Assembly: GCF_015709455.1 (NCBI RefSeq) | Contig: NZ_JADNQW010000005.1 | Span: 1,116,001 to 1,180,000 of the forward strand | Origin: Methylosinus sp. H3A | Lineage (GTDB): Bacteria > Pseudomonadota > Alphaproteobacteria > Rhizobiales > Beijerinckiaceae | DNA length: 64,000 nucleotides | Reading direction: 5' to 3' | In this document: positions 43,374 to 51,708 of the stretch, in pieces | Layout: each line of letters starts with the position of its first letter | How positions within the stretch are numbered: the first letter of the stretch is position 1 | Position numbers and translations under genes: made by a program | The notes under the pieces: generated by a model | Seen by the model: only the letters and a program-made list of their open reading frames with translations | Databases searched by the model: none | What the model was told of the DNA's origin: nothing

Positions 43374-43513
43374 ATTTTCTTCTCCCATTTCCGCCCTCCG
43401 CCCGCAGGCGAAAAGCGCGACCCGGGCCTCCCCAGGCCCGCCGCGACCATAACACTCGCCGAATGATTTGAAAGGGCGCCTCCTTTCCGCCCCGCCCGCC
43501 GTTGCGAGCGTGG

Positions 43514-43542
43514 TTGACAGCTCAGCCGCAGCTTTCCATTCT
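43514..43542 (+). promoter_or_regulatory. possible sigma70 promoter
   Basis: TTGACA (43514-43519) is a perfect -35; 17 bp later is CATTCT, a weak -10. It points to the glycine-zipper gene at 43592. The bufA promoter must lie in the same 218-bp divergent region, but I cannot place it. Confidence 0.4.
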
Positions 43543-43591
43543 CCGTTTCGCCGCCCGGCGGAGACGGAGAAATAAGCGTGCGAGGAGATTT

Positions 43592-44044
43592 GTGCCGCAT
43601 GGTAGAAAATTCATTTTGATCGGCGCAGCCTTGGCCTGCGGCTTTACGGCGCTGCTCTCCTCGCCGTCGCAGCCCCGCGCGCAGGAGGAGCCTCTCTACG
43701 AGCCGCTCGTCGACCGCGACGCCCGCGGCTTCAAGGAAGGGAAATACGCCAAGGATCTCGCCTTCTGCCGCAATCGCGCTCTGCCGCAGGAGCGCGCGGC
43801 GCGCGCCGGCGCGAGCCAGGCGGCGGGCGGCGCCGCGCTGGCGACAGCCGGCAATATCGCCCGCTACGTGCCGGCGCCGGGCTGGGGCGCGGCGCAGGGC
43901 CTGTGGGCGGGCGGCAGCGCTGCCGAGGCGGTCGGCTCGGCAGCGGCCGGACAAGGCGCCGCGACGGCGGAGCAGGCGATGCAGGACTATATTCTCGTCG
44001 TCAGCGCCTGCCTCGAGCGCCGCGGTTATTTGCTGCTGCGCTAG
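43592..44044 (+). CDS. exported glycine-zipper-like protein
   Basis: 150 residues from a GTG start with a strong SD (GAGGAG, 5 bp). A signal peptide (FILIGAALACGFTALLSSPSQPRAQ) precedes a mature part with a Cys at FCRNRA, a Gly/Ala-rich stretch (AGASQAAGGAALATAGNIA; GGSAAEAVGSAAAGQGAA) and a second Cys in VSACLERRGYLLLR. Glycine-zipper outer-membrane or envelope proteins have this look. The stop codon TAG is part of a dispersed repeat. Divergent from bufA. Confidence 0.72.
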   Translation: MPHGRKFILIGAALACGFTALLSSPSQPRAQEEPLYEPLVDRDARGFKEGKYAKDLAFCRNRALPQERAARAGASQAAGGAALATAGNIARYVPAPGWGAAQGLWAGGSAAEAVGSAAAGQGAATAEQAMQDYILVVSACLERRGYLLLR

Positions 44045-44085
44045 ATCGTTTCCAGCCGAAGTGTAGAGCGATCTGAACGCTCTAA
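44041..44085. repeat. dispersed repeat, CTAG/GTTTCCAGCCGAAGTG family
   Basis: CTAGATCGTTTCCAGCCGAAG followed by AGAGCGATCTGAACGCTCT. The 16-mer GTTTCCAGCCGAAGTG recurs at 61635-61650 and, inverted, at 45102-45117. Its opening CTAG supplies the stop codon of the glycine-zipper gene. Confidence 0.75.
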
Positions 44086-44957
44086 TCACGCAGCCGGGCG
44101 ATGAGGCTCGACGTGTCCCAGCGTCGGCCTCCCATGCCCTCCACTTCCGCATAGAACTGATCGACGAGCGCTGCGACGGGCAGGCTCGCGCCATTGCGAC
44201 GCGCCTCGGCGAAGCAGATGCCGAGATCCTTGCGCATCCATTCGACGGCGAAGCCGAACTCGAATTCGCCGGCGAGCATGGTCTTGTGGCGGTTCTCCAT
44301 CTGCCAGGACTGCGCCGCGCCATTCTTGATGAGATCGACGACCGCCGCAGCGTCGAGCCCGGCGCGGGTGGCGAAATCCAACGCCTCGGCGAGGCCCTGG
44401 ACGAGGCCGGCGATGCAGATCTGATTGACCATTTTGGTGAGTTGGCCGGCGCCGGAGGGCCCCATCAGCCGGCAGGCGCGCGCATAAGCCGCGATGACCG
44501 GCTCGACGCGCGCGAAATCCGCGGCGTCGCCGCCGCACATCACCGTCAGCGCGCCATTCTCGGCGCCCGATTGGCCGCCGGAGACGGGCGCGTCGAGAAA
44601 GCCGAAGCCTCCCGCCTTGGCGCGCGCATGGAGGTCGCGCGCGACCTCCGCCGAGGCGGTGGTGTGGTCGACGAACACGGCGCCCGGCTTCAGCGAATGG
44701 AAGGCGCCGTCCTCGCCGATCGTCACTTGGCGCAGATCGTCGTCATTGCCGACGCAGGAGAAGACGAAGTCCGCGCCCTCGGCGGCGAGGCGGGGCGTCG
44801 GCGCCGTCTTCGCGCCGAATTGCGCGGCGAAACGCGCGGCCTTTTCGGCGGTGCGATTATAGACGACGACCTTATGTCCCCCGCGCGCGACGAGATGGCC
44901 GGCCATCGGATAGCCCATCACGCCCAATCCGATGAAGGCGACATTGAGATCGGTCAT
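44082..44957 (-). CDS. NAD(P)-dependent beta-hydroxyacid dehydrogenase
   Basis: 291 residues of the 3-hydroxyisobutyrate dehydrogenase family. The N-terminal Rossmann motif AFIGLGVMGYPMAGHL is followed by VYNRT, the substrate motif FLDAPVSGGQSGAENG and the catalytic-Lys region GAGQLTKMVNQIC. Members reduce or oxidise short beta-hydroxyacids such as 3-hydroxyisobutyrate, tartronate semialdehyde or succinic semialdehyde; which one applies here is unclear. The start is ATG 44957. Confidence 0.92.
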   Translation of the reverse strand: MTDLNVAFIGLGVMGYPMAGHLVARGGHKVVVYNRTAEKAARFAAQFGAKTAPTPRLAAEGADFVFSCVGNDDDLRQVTIGEDGAFHSLKPGAVFVDHTTASAEVARDLHARAKAGGFGFLDAPVSGGQSGAENGALTVMCGGDAADFARVEPVIAAYARACRLMGPSGAGQLTKMVNQICIAGLVQGLAEALDFATRAGLDAAAVVDLIKNGAAQSWQMENRHKTMLAGEFEFGFAVEWMRKDLGICFAEARRNGASLPVAALVDQFYAEVEGMGGRRWDTSSLIARLRD

Positions 44958-45022
44958 AACTCGGTCCTCTGCGGGTGAATCGCTCGGCGGGGAAAGCAAG
45001 GCCGGGGCCGGCCGCCCGCCGC

Positions 45023-45126
45023 TAGAGTCTTTCCGTGTTTCATCGAAACACGGAAAGACTCTAACTTTTATTTTGACGCGTTTCCAACGCCGAACCGGCG
45101 TCCACTTCGGCTGGAAACGCTAGCGT
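45023..45126. repeat. dispersed repeat with a 19-bp perfect hairpin
   Basis: Left part: 45023-45041 and 45045-45063 form a perfect 19-bp stem with a 3-nt loop (arm AGAGTCTTTCCGTGTTTC). Right part (minus strand) reads CTAGCGTTTCCAGCCGAAG, then TGGACGCCGGTTCGGCG, then AACGCGTCAAAATAAAAG, matching 61631-61683 closely. The TAG of its opening CTAG is the stop codon of the solute-binding protein gene. Confidence 0.8.
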
Positions 45127-45887
45127 ATGTCGAAATCGAAATATTTGGCGCGGATCGTTCGATAGCTTCCATCGGCGACGATCGCCTCGAGCGCCGCGTC
45201 GATCGCGCGCTTCAGCGCGGCGTCGCCCTTGCGCAGGCCATAGCCGAAGCCGGCGCCGAAATAGGCCGCGTCCTGCGGCAGATCGGCGACGATGCGGCAG
45301 CAGCGCCCTTCCTTGCGCTCGCGCAGAAAATCGACGGCGGCGAGCTTCTCCTCCGCGACGACGTCGACGCGCCCTTCGGCGAGATCGAGCATGGCGGCTT
45401 CCAGCGTGGCGTAGCGCTGGACCTCGCTCTCCTTGAATTTGTCCTCCACATAGGCCTGCTGCGGCCCATCGGCGACGACGCCGATGCGCGCGCCCTGCAG
45501 CGCCTTCGGCTCCGCGCTGGCGAGCGCCGACTGCCGCTGCGCGATCAGCGCGGACGGCGTATGCGCGTAAGGCTTGGAGAAGTCGATTTTGCGCAGACGA
45601 TCCTCGTTGATCTCCATGGCCGAGACGACGACGTTATATTGCCGGTTCTCGAGCCCGGAGACGAGACTCTCCCAATCCTGGGTGACGAAAACGCAGTCGG
45701 CGTCGATCCGCCGGCAGATTTCGCGCGTCAGCTCGATCTCGAAACCGGCGAGCTGATTATTTGCGTCGAGATAGTTGAAGGGCGGGCGCGCGCCTTCGCT
45801 GGCGATGCGCAGGCGCATGGGCTCGGCTGCGGCCGGCGCGATAAGGAGGGCGAACGCCGCCGCAGCGAAGGCGAGGCGCCGCATCAT
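45120..45887 (-). CDS. periplasmic solute-binding protein (SBP family 3)
   Basis: 255 residues. Signal peptide ([19 protein letters not shown]), then the family 3 fold: [59 protein letters not shown] and RKIDFSKPY. These bind polar amino acids or related small ligands. No ABC permease or ATPase gene adjoins it. Its ATG overlaps the moaA stop by 4 bp, so it is coupled to molybdopterin synthesis. That pairing is unexpected. Confidence 0.9.
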   Translation of the reverse strand: MMRRLAFAAAAFALLIAPAAAEPMRLRIASEGARPPFNYLDANNQLAGFEIELTREICRRIDADCVFVTQDWESLVSGLENRQYNVVVSAMEINEDRLRKIDFSKPYAHTPSALIAQRQSALASAEPKALQGARIGVVADGPQQAYVEDKFKESEVQRYATLEAAMLDLAEGRVDVVAEEKLAAVDFLRERKEGRCCRIVADLPQDAAYFGAGFGYGLRKGDAALKRAIDAALEAIVADGSYRTIRAKYFDFDIR

Positions 45888-46924
45888 CCCCCGGTCGTGC
45901 TCATATGCCGCGCGACCGCCGGCGCCCGGGAGGCGCGGTCGATGATGAAATCATGCCCCTTGGGCTTGCGGGCGATCGCCTCGTCTATGGCCGCATGGAG
46001 CGAGGCGTCGCTGGCGTCGGCGCGCATCGGCGCGCGCAGATCGGCCGCGTCCTCCTGGCCGAGGCACATGAACAGCGTGCCGGTGCATGTCACGCGCACC
46101 CGATTGCAGGATTCGCAGAAATTATGCGAGAGCGGCGTGATGAAGCCGACCCGTCCGCCCGTCTCGGCGACGCGCATGTAGCGGGCCGGACCGCCGCTGC
46201 GATAGTCGATCTCTTGGAGCGTGAAGCGCTCGGCGAGCCGCTCGCGCACTTGGCTGAGCGGGATATATTGATCGACGCGCTCGCCGCCGTCGATCTCGCC
46301 GAGCGGCATCACCTCGATGAAGGTCATGTCCATGCCGCGCTCATGGGCAAAGCGCGTTAGCGCGACGAACTCGTCCTCGTTCACGCCCTTCAGCGCCACG
46401 GCGTTGAGCTTCACGTCGAGGCCGGCGCGCAGCGCCGCTCCCACGCCCGCGAGCACGCGTTCATGGTCGCCCGTGCGCGTCAATTGTCGGAAACGCTCCG
46501 CATCGAGCGTATCGAGCGAGACATTGACGCGCTTGACGCCGCAATCGGCCAGCGCCTGCGCGAAGCGCTCAAGCTGCGAGCCATTGGTGGTCAGCGTCAG
46601 CTCGTCGAGCCGCCCGGAGACGAGATGGCGGGAGAGGCGCTCGAACAGGGAGAGAATGTCGCGCCGCATCAAGGGCTCGCCGCCGGTGATGCGCAGCTTG
46701 CGCGTGCCGCGCTCGACGAAGGCCGTGCAGAGCCGATCGAGCTCCTCCAGCGTCAGCAGATCGCGGCGGGGCAAAAATTGCATGTGCTCGGACATGCAGT
46801 AGACGCAGCGGAAATCGCAACGATCCGTCACCGAGACGCGCAGATAGGAAATGGCCCGTCCGAACGGGTCGAGGAGCGGCGCTGGGGCCGTCGGATCATA
46901 GGCGATTTTCGGATGCGGATTCAT
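45884..46924 (-). CDS. moaA: GTP 3',8-cyclase, molybdenum cofactor synthesis
   Basis: 346 residues. It has the radical-SAM CxxxCxxC in [31 protein letters not shown], and the C-terminal cluster motif [14 protein letters not shown]...LFMCLG. The C-terminus ends in the double glycine needed for activity (STTGG). It starts the conversion of GTP to cyclic pyranopterin. No other moa gene is in the window. It is followed by the coupled solute-binding protein gene and is divergent from a DUF971 gene. Confidence 0.97.
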   Translation of the reverse strand: MNPHPKIAYDPTAPAPLLDPFGRAISYLRVSVTDRCDFRCVYCMSEHMQFLPRRDLLTLEELDRLCTAFVERGTRKLRITGGEPLMRRDILSLFERLSRHLVSGRLDELTLTTNGSQLERFAQALADCGVKRVNVSLDTLDAERFRQLTRTGDHERVLAGVGAALRAGLDVKLNAVALKGVNEDEFVALTRFAHERGMDMTFIEVMPLGEIDGGERVDQYIPLSQVRERLAERFTLQEIDYRSGGPARYMRVAETGGRVGFITPLSHNFCESCNRVRVTCTGTLFMCLGQEDAADLRAPMRADASDASLHAAIDEAIARKPKGHDFIIDRASRAPAVARHMSTTGG

Positions 46925-47069
46925 ACAGTCGACCGTTTGCGGCGCCCCGTCCGGCGTATAGGGCCCCGAGAGGGTTCAGCCTATATATTGACGGAAAGGC
47001 CGCGCGTGAAGCCCCGAGTGACGAGCCGAGAGGGGCGGACGGGCGACGAGCGGAATGGGAGAGAGGAAA

Positions 47070-47447
47070 ATGGCCGACACGGATATTTGGCCGAGCGAGA
47101 TACGCCTCATGGACGAGGGGCGCAAGCTCAGGGTGAGCTTCGAGAATGGGGCGAGCTTTGATCTTTCGGCCGAGCATTTGAGGGTGCGCAGTCCCTCGGC
47201 CGAGGTGCAGGGCCATTCGCCGGAAGAGCGCAAGACGGTGGGCGGCAAGCGCAATGTGGCCATAATCGGGGTGGCGCCGGTCGGCCATTACGCCGTGCGG
47301 CTCGATTTCGACGATCTGCACAACACCGGCATCTACACCTGGCCCTATCTCCACGAGCTCGGCGTCGGCGGCGAGACGGATTTCAACGCCTATCTGGGCG
47401 AGCTCGCCGAGAAGGGCCTGAATCGCGATTCCCCCGGAGAACGATAA
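47070..47447 (+). CDS. DUF971 family protein
   Basis: 125 residues. WPSEIRLMDEGRKLRVSFENGASFDLSAEHLRVRSPSAEVQGHSPEERK is the gamma-butyrobetaine-hydroxylase-like N-terminal fold (DUF971). AVRLDFDDLHNTGIYTWPYLHELG carries the conserved D-x-H-x-T-G-I-Y segment. Stand-alone members are linked to iron-sulfur or cofactor metabolism by genome context. The adjacent moaA fits that trend. A strong terminator follows the gene. Confidence 0.9.
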   Translation: MADTDIWPSEIRLMDEGRKLRVSFENGASFDLSAEHLRVRSPSAEVQGHSPEERKTVGGKRNVAIIGVAPVGHYAVRLDFDDLHNTGIYTWPYLHELGVGGETDFNAYLGELAEKGLNRDSPGER

Positions 47448-47492
47448 AAAAAGCGCGCCGAGCCCGTTTCGGGCGCTCGGCGCGCGTTTTTT
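47445..47492. terminator. strong bidirectional intrinsic terminator
   Basis: GCGCGCCGAGC (47453-47463) pairs with GCTCGGCGCGC (47475-47485). An A-run precedes and TTTTTT follows, so it works on both strands. It separates the convergent DUF971 and L,D-transpeptidase genes. Confidence 0.93.
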
Positions 47493-47507
47493 GGGTGAAT
47501 CGAAGGA

Positions 47508-48086
47508 TCAGCGCGTCACGATGACCCGTGCGCCCACGCGCACGCGCTCATAGAGATCGACGACATCCTCATTGGTCATGCGGATGCAGCCGGAGGAAAC
47601 GGCCTGGCCGATGGTCTCGGGCTCGTTGGAGCCGTGGATGCGGTAGAGCGAGCCGCCGAGATACATGGCGCGCGCGCCGAGCGGATTGGTGAGCCCGCCC
47701 TGCATGTGGCGCGGCAGATCGGGGCGACGGCGCAGCATTTGCGCCGGCGGCGTCCAAGCCGGCCATTCGCGCTTGCTGGAGACGACGCGCGTGCCGGTCC
47801 ATTCGAAGCCCGGACGGCCGACGCCGACGCCATAGCGGATCGCCTGATTATTGCCGAGAACATAATAGAGACGCCGTTCATTGGTCGAAACGACGATGGT
47901 CCCCGGCGAATAGCCGCCGGGATAGGACACGATCTCGCGGGCGACGGCCGTCGCCTGCGGCCGGACGTCGGCCGGCTGTCCACGCGGACTCAAATCGAAC
48001 AATCCGGCCAAGGCCCCTGTTTCGTATGCAGACCCGGCCGAGCAACCCATGAATAAAATGCACAGAGCAACTGCGATACGCCGCAT
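47508..48086 (-). CDS. L,D-transpeptidase (YkuD domain)
   Basis: 192 residues. An N-terminal export signal includes a Cys (FMGCSAG), so a lipoprotein is possible. The YkuD domain starts at SPGTIVVSTNERRLYYV and contains the catalytic His151 (YRIHGSNEPETIG) and Cys167 (SSGCIRM). It makes 3-3 peptidoglycan crosslinks or attaches proteins to peptidoglycan. It stands alone between the terminator and mucR. Confidence 0.95.
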   Translation of the reverse strand: MRRIAVALCILFMGCSAGSAYETGALAGLFDLSPRGQPADVRPQATAVAREIVSYPGGYSPGTIVVSTNERRLYYVLGNNQAIRYGVGVGRPGFEWTGTRVVSSKREWPAWTPPAQMLRRRPDLPRHMQGGLTNPLGARAMYLGGSLYRIHGSNEPETIGQAVSSGCIRMTNEDVVDLYERVRVGARVIVTR

Positions 48087-48312
48087 GAGCTTCCCCCATT
48101 CGCCTCAGTGACAACAATCGAGCGGCCGCGGCCGCCGGAGCGACCGCGTTGCGAGGCCGGAGTTCGATCCGGCGTCGTTTCTTCGCACGCTCTCGCTCGA
48201 GGCGAAAGCGCGCGGAATTGATCTTATAAAGAATCGGCGCGACGAAGCGGCCGCGACGCGGCTGGCGGCCTATGGGCGCGCCAACCTCGCGGCGCGCCTT
48301 CGTCGTCGAGGG

Positions 48313-48723
48313 TCAGCGGCCTCCGCGGCGGCGGCGCTGTTGGCCGAGGCCCATTTGCTTGGCGAGCGTGGAGCGCGCCTTGGCGTAATTGGGGGCGACC
48401 ATCGGATAGTCGGCCGCAAGACCCCATTTCTCGCGATATTCTTCCGGCGAGAGGCCGTATTGCGTGCGCAGATGGCGCTTGAGCGACTTGAACTTCTTGC
48501 CGTCTTCCAGGCAGATGATGAAGTCGTTGGTGACAGACTTGCGCACCGAAATAGCGGGCTTGGGCGCTTCGATCGGCTCGGCGACCACGCCGGAGCCGAC
48601 ACGCATCAGCGCGCCATAGACTTCGTTGATGAGACCCGGGAGATCGCCGGCCGGGACCGAATTATTGCTCACATAGGCGGAAACGATGTCTGCCGCGAGT
48701 TCGATGTTGTTCGTCGATGTCAT
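48313..48723 (-). CDS. mucR: MucR/Ros family transcriptional regulator
   Basis: 136 residues. The zinc-finger-like segment [36 protein letters not shown] is the Ros/MucR signature, with [19 protein letters not shown] following. These alphaproteobacterial H-NS-like regulators control exopolysaccharide, motility and cell cycle genes. The ATG at 48723 precedes the conserved N-terminus ([18 protein letters not shown]). A possible promoter lies about 120 nt upstream; self-binding to the AT-rich leader would fit known MucR autoregulation. Confidence 0.95.
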   Translation of the reverse strand: MTSTNNIELAADIVSAYVSNNSVPAGDLPGLINEVYGALMRVGSGVVAEPIEAPKPAISVRKSVTNDFIICLEDGKKFKSLKRHLRTQYGLSPEEYREKWGLAADYPMVAPNYAKARSTLAKQMGLGQQRRRRGGR

Positions 48724-49105
48724 CTCTTCACTCTTCACTTTCTCGTTTCGGCGCCGGAATTCCTTACGGGGCGGCGCGGCCGAAGGGGCGGAGCTCGGCA
48801 TACTCGGGGGCGAGCAAGTCTGCGCCGTATCGACCGCAAAGACATTGTCGGGTATACATCAATGCTCTACCCCCCGCAACTAAATCGTAACGAAGTTCCA
48901 CTAAATCTGGGCATAAATATTTGCCGCGACTGCTACGTAGAACTACGGGCCGAAATCGAGCGGCGACCGACATCCGCGTTTGACTTGGGCCATGCGGATC
49001 CCTGCGCGACATGAAAGGAACCGGCGGCTTTTCGGCAGAAGAGCGGACCCAATTCATGTCTCGCGGCGAAGTCGAGCGCAGCGTCTGCGCGCAAATTATG
49101 CTCTC
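48724..49105. other. 382-bp region upstream of mucR
   Basis: No gene is convincing. The stretch 48860-48960 is AT-richer than its surroundings and contains the self-complementary CTACGTAG (about 48932). It is downstream of the oxidoreductase gene and upstream of mucR on the same strand. Confidence 0.45.
48851..48879 (-). promoter_or_regulatory. possible mucR promoter
   Basis: On the minus strand, TTGCGG (48879-48874), 17-bp spacer, TATACC (48856-48851). Transcription would start near 48844 and leave a leader of about 120 nt. Confidence 0.4.
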
Positions 49106-50635
49106 TCAACCGCCAGTCGACTCTTCGAACTCCACTTCGGCGCGTAGATTGTCCAGATCACGGCCGATCGTCGCCACCGCCATTCTGCGATCTCGGCAGA
49201 AATAAGTCACGACGCAATCTTTTCTTTCGAGGCTGCCGGCGATTTCGATGCGATCCCAGGCGCGGGCGTGCCCGACATAAGAAATCGTCATGTCGTAATG
49301 CCGGCTCCAGAAGAAGGGCGGCGCTTCGAAACGCTCCTTCGCGCCGAGCATGTTGCGCGCCGCGGTTTGGGCTTGGCGCTCGGCCGTGACGAAATGCTCG
49401 ATCCTGATCCGCTCGCCGCTGCGGCGATCCGGCCAGCGGGCGATGTCGCCGGCGGCGAAGACCCCGGCCGCGCTGGTTTCGAGATATTCGTCGACGAGCA
49501 CGCCGCCATCCATCGCGAGACCGGCCTCCTCGGCGAGCGTCGCGACCGGGCGAACGCCGACGCCGACGACGACGAGATCGGCGCCGATCTCGGTTCCGCT
49601 CGCGAGCGCGACATGATCCTCGCCGATCGAGGCGACGCTCTCGCCGAGATGGAAGACGACCCCATGCGCTTCATGCTCCGCGCGCACGAGTCGTCCAATG
49701 TCTTCGCCGAGCGTCTTCTGCATGGGCGTCGCATCCGGCGCGACGACATGCACATCGAGCCCGCGCTCGCGCAGCGCGGCCGCCGCCTCGAGGCCGATGA
49801 AGCTCGCCCCGATCACCGCGACGCGGGATGCGCGCGCGGCCGCCGCGATGATCGCGCGGCTGTCGGCGAGGCTGCGCAGATAATGGACATGCGGCAGCTC
49901 TGCGCCTGGAATGGGGGGCCGAACCGGCTCGGCGCCCGTGGCGAGCAGAAGCGCGTCATAGCGCAGCGGCTCGCCCTGCGCGAGGGACACGAGGCGGGCG
50001 CGCGGATCGATCGCGCGCACGCGCGTTCCGAGCAGCAGCTCGATGCGCCGATGCTCGTAATAGTCGCGCGGACGCAGCGGCAGCCAGTCCTCGGGCGCCG
50101 AGCCGGCGAGATAATCCTTCGACAGATTGGGCCGGTCATAGGGCGCGGCGTCGTCGGCGCTGACGATGATGAGCGAGCCGGAATAGCCTTCCTCCCTCAA
50201 CTCATGGGCGGCGACGAGACCTGCCGCGCCGCCGCCGACGATGACGACGCGTCCGAGCGTCGGCGGAACCTGCGCCCGGGCGCGGTCGTCCGGATCGATC
50301 TTTTCGGTCGCGAACAGAAGATCGCCGCGCTTCTGCGTGCGCCAACAGGGAATGGGATCGAGCGCAGGCGCCCGCAACGCTCGCCCATCGCGCAGGCTGA
50401 AGCAGGCGTGGTGCCAGGGACAGCGGATCGTGTCGGCGACGACGAGGCCGTCCGCCAGCGGGCCCTGATAATGGGTGCAGACCGCTCCGACCAGGAAGAA
50501 TTCGTCGCCTCGCCGAATGAGCAGCGCCGACTCGGCGCCGACGCGGCCAGCAAGGACGCCGCCATCGGCCAAATCGGCGACGGTGACGCCGAGCGAGAAA
50601 TCGGGGCCCTCGGCCGCCGTTGCGCCCTCGCCCAT
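49106..50635 (-). CDS. Rieske [2Fe-2S]-FAD oxidoreductase (AIF/ferredoxin reductase type)
   Basis: 509 residues. Residues about 12-108 are a Rieske domain with Cys53-x-His55 (AVCTHYQG) and Cys72-x2-His75 (RCPWHHACF). Residues about 128-430 are a pyridine nucleotide-disulfide reductase fold with FAD motif VVIVGGGAAGLVAA and NAD motif VAVIGASFIGLEAAAAL, plus VFAAGDIARWP. A C-terminal reductase dimer domain follows. It moves electrons from NAD(P)H; the acceptor is unknown. AIFL-type and oxygenase-linked reductases share this layout. Confidence 0.93.
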   Translation of the reverse strand: MGEGATAAEGPDFSLGVTVADLADGGVLAGRVGAESALLIRRGDEFFLVGAVCTHYQGPLADGLVVADTIRCPWHHACFSLRDGRALRAPALDPIPCWRTQKRGDLLFATEKIDPDDRARAQVPPTLGRVVIVGGGAAGLVAAHELREEGYSGSLIIVSADDAAPYDRPNLSKDYLAGSAPEDWLPLRPRDYYEHRRIELLLGTRVRAIDPRARLVSLAQGEPLRYDALLLATGAEPVRPPIPGAELPHVHYLRSLADSRAIIAAAARASRVAVIGASFIGLEAAAALRERGLDVHVVAPDATPMQKTLGEDIGRLVRAEHEAHGVVFHLGESVASIGEDHVALASGTEIGADLVVVGVGVRPVATLAEEAGLAMDGGVLVDEYLETSAAGVFAAGDIARWPDRRSGERIRIEHFVTAERQAQTAARNMLGAKERFEAPPFFWSRHYDMTISYVGHARAWDRIEIAGSLERKDCVVTYFCRDRRMAVATIGRDLDNLRAEVEFEESTGG

Positions 50636-50734
50636 GATTCGGCCTCGAAGGATTCACGAACGCGCGCCGCGCGGGGGCGCCGCATGCCATTTAGATAGGC
50701 GGGCTTGCGCCGACAAGGTCGCGACGCGCGAAAC

Positions 50735-50935
50735 CTATCCGGCGCAGCCGCGCTCGCGGGCGCCGCGCAAATGCCGCGCGACGATCGTCTCGGCCTCTGC
50801 GAGATCGGCGAAGACGGCGCCTTCGAGCGGAGCCAGCGCCGTCGAAGCGCCGCAGAATCTCTTGCATTCGCCCTCGGTCACGAGAAGCCCGACGGCGATC
50901 TGATCGACGAATACGAAATCGACATTGCTCGTCAT
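50735..50935 (-). CDS. hypothetical small protein, 66 residues
   Basis: MTSNVDFVFVDQIAVGLLVTEGECKRFCGASTALAPLEG, followed by an amphipathic helix (FADLAEAETIVARHLRG) and a C-terminal RERGCAG. Three cysteines. An AGGGA SD lies 5 bp before the ATG. No family is recognised. It lies about 100 bp upstream of the oxidoreductase on the same strand. Confidence 0.55.
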   Translation of the reverse strand: MTSNVDFVFVDQIAVGLLVTEGECKRFCGASTALAPLEGAVFADLAEAETIVARHLRGARERGCAG

Positions 50936-51118
50936 GCTGTCCCTCGAGAGCGGTCAGAGCGAATCCGGCGCGAATGCTAGGAGCGCCACGCTATAAGTCA
51001 ACAAAATTAGTGGAATATTCGAGCCCGTGACCGCGAAAGAGCGGACGCCGCGAGAGCGCCCTCTATATGGCGAAGGAGGAGCCACGAGCGCTGACGTGAC
51101 AGACGAGGATGCGACGTC

Positions 51119-51607
51119 ATGGATGGAGCCCAGATTCTCCGACTGCTGTTTCTGTTGATCGTCGCCAATGGCGCGCCCATCCTCGGCAAGCGGCTCCTCG
51201 GCGCGGCCTTCGCCCGTCCGGTCGACGGCGGCGCGCGCTTTCTCGACGGAAGGCCGCTTTTCGGCGCGGCGAAGACCTGGCGCGGGCTGCTTCTGGCCGT
51301 CCTCGCCGCGGCCCTCTGCGCGCCGCTCGTCGGGCTGCCGCTTTCGCTGGGCGCGCGGCTCGGAGCCTTCGCCATGGCGGGCGATCTCTTCTCGAGCTTC
51401 GTCAAGCGGCGATTGGGTCTCGCCACGAGCAGCCGCGCGCCCGGCCTCGATCAGATTCCCGAAGCGTTGGTTCCGCTTCTCGCCATCGCCTCCCCTGCGG
51501 CGCTCGGCGCGGCGGAGATCGTCATCGTCACCGCATTGTTCTTTTTCGGCTCGCAGGCGCTCTCGCGGCTGATGTTCGATCTTCGCGTGCGCGAGCGCCC
51601 GTTCTGA
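51119..51607 (+). CDS. CDP-archaeol synthase-like (CarS/DUF46) membrane protein
   Basis: 162 residues, about four or five TM segments. The hallmarks of the CarS family are present in order: VANGAPILGKRLL, DGRPLFGAAKTWRGLLLA, AGDLFSSFVKRRLG and APGLDQIPEALVPLL. In archaea this enzyme couples CTP to the ether lipid DGGGP, in the same way as CdsA works on phosphatidate. Bacterial members are known, but their substrate is uncertain. The gene stands alone, upstream of a dihaem cytochrome. Confidence 0.87.
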   Translation: MDGAQILRLLFLLIVANGAPILGKRLLGAAFARPVDGGARFLDGRPLFGAAKTWRGLLLAVLAAALCAPLVGLPLSLGARLGAFAMAGDLFSSFVKRRLGLATSSRAPGLDQIPEALVPLLAIASPAALGAAEIVIVTALFFFGSQALSRLMFDLRVRERPF

Positions 51608-51708
51608 CCTCCGGGACAAATCGGCCGAATATTCGAGACTTTTTTGAAATGAAGCGCACGGGGCCGCCGCCTATGTTGGCGGAGGATTCTCGATCTATTG
51701 GATAGACT

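Noticed and set aside
45023..45063. Rho-independent terminator
   Set aside because: The hairpin is strong, but no T-run follows on either strand at the base of the stem; it belongs to a dispersed repeat.
48108..48312. Plus-strand open frame between the L,D-transpeptidase and mucR genes
   Set aside because: The translated stretch looks fairly protein-like in its middle, but no in-frame ATG, GTG or TTG start precedes it and it runs into the antisense of mucR.
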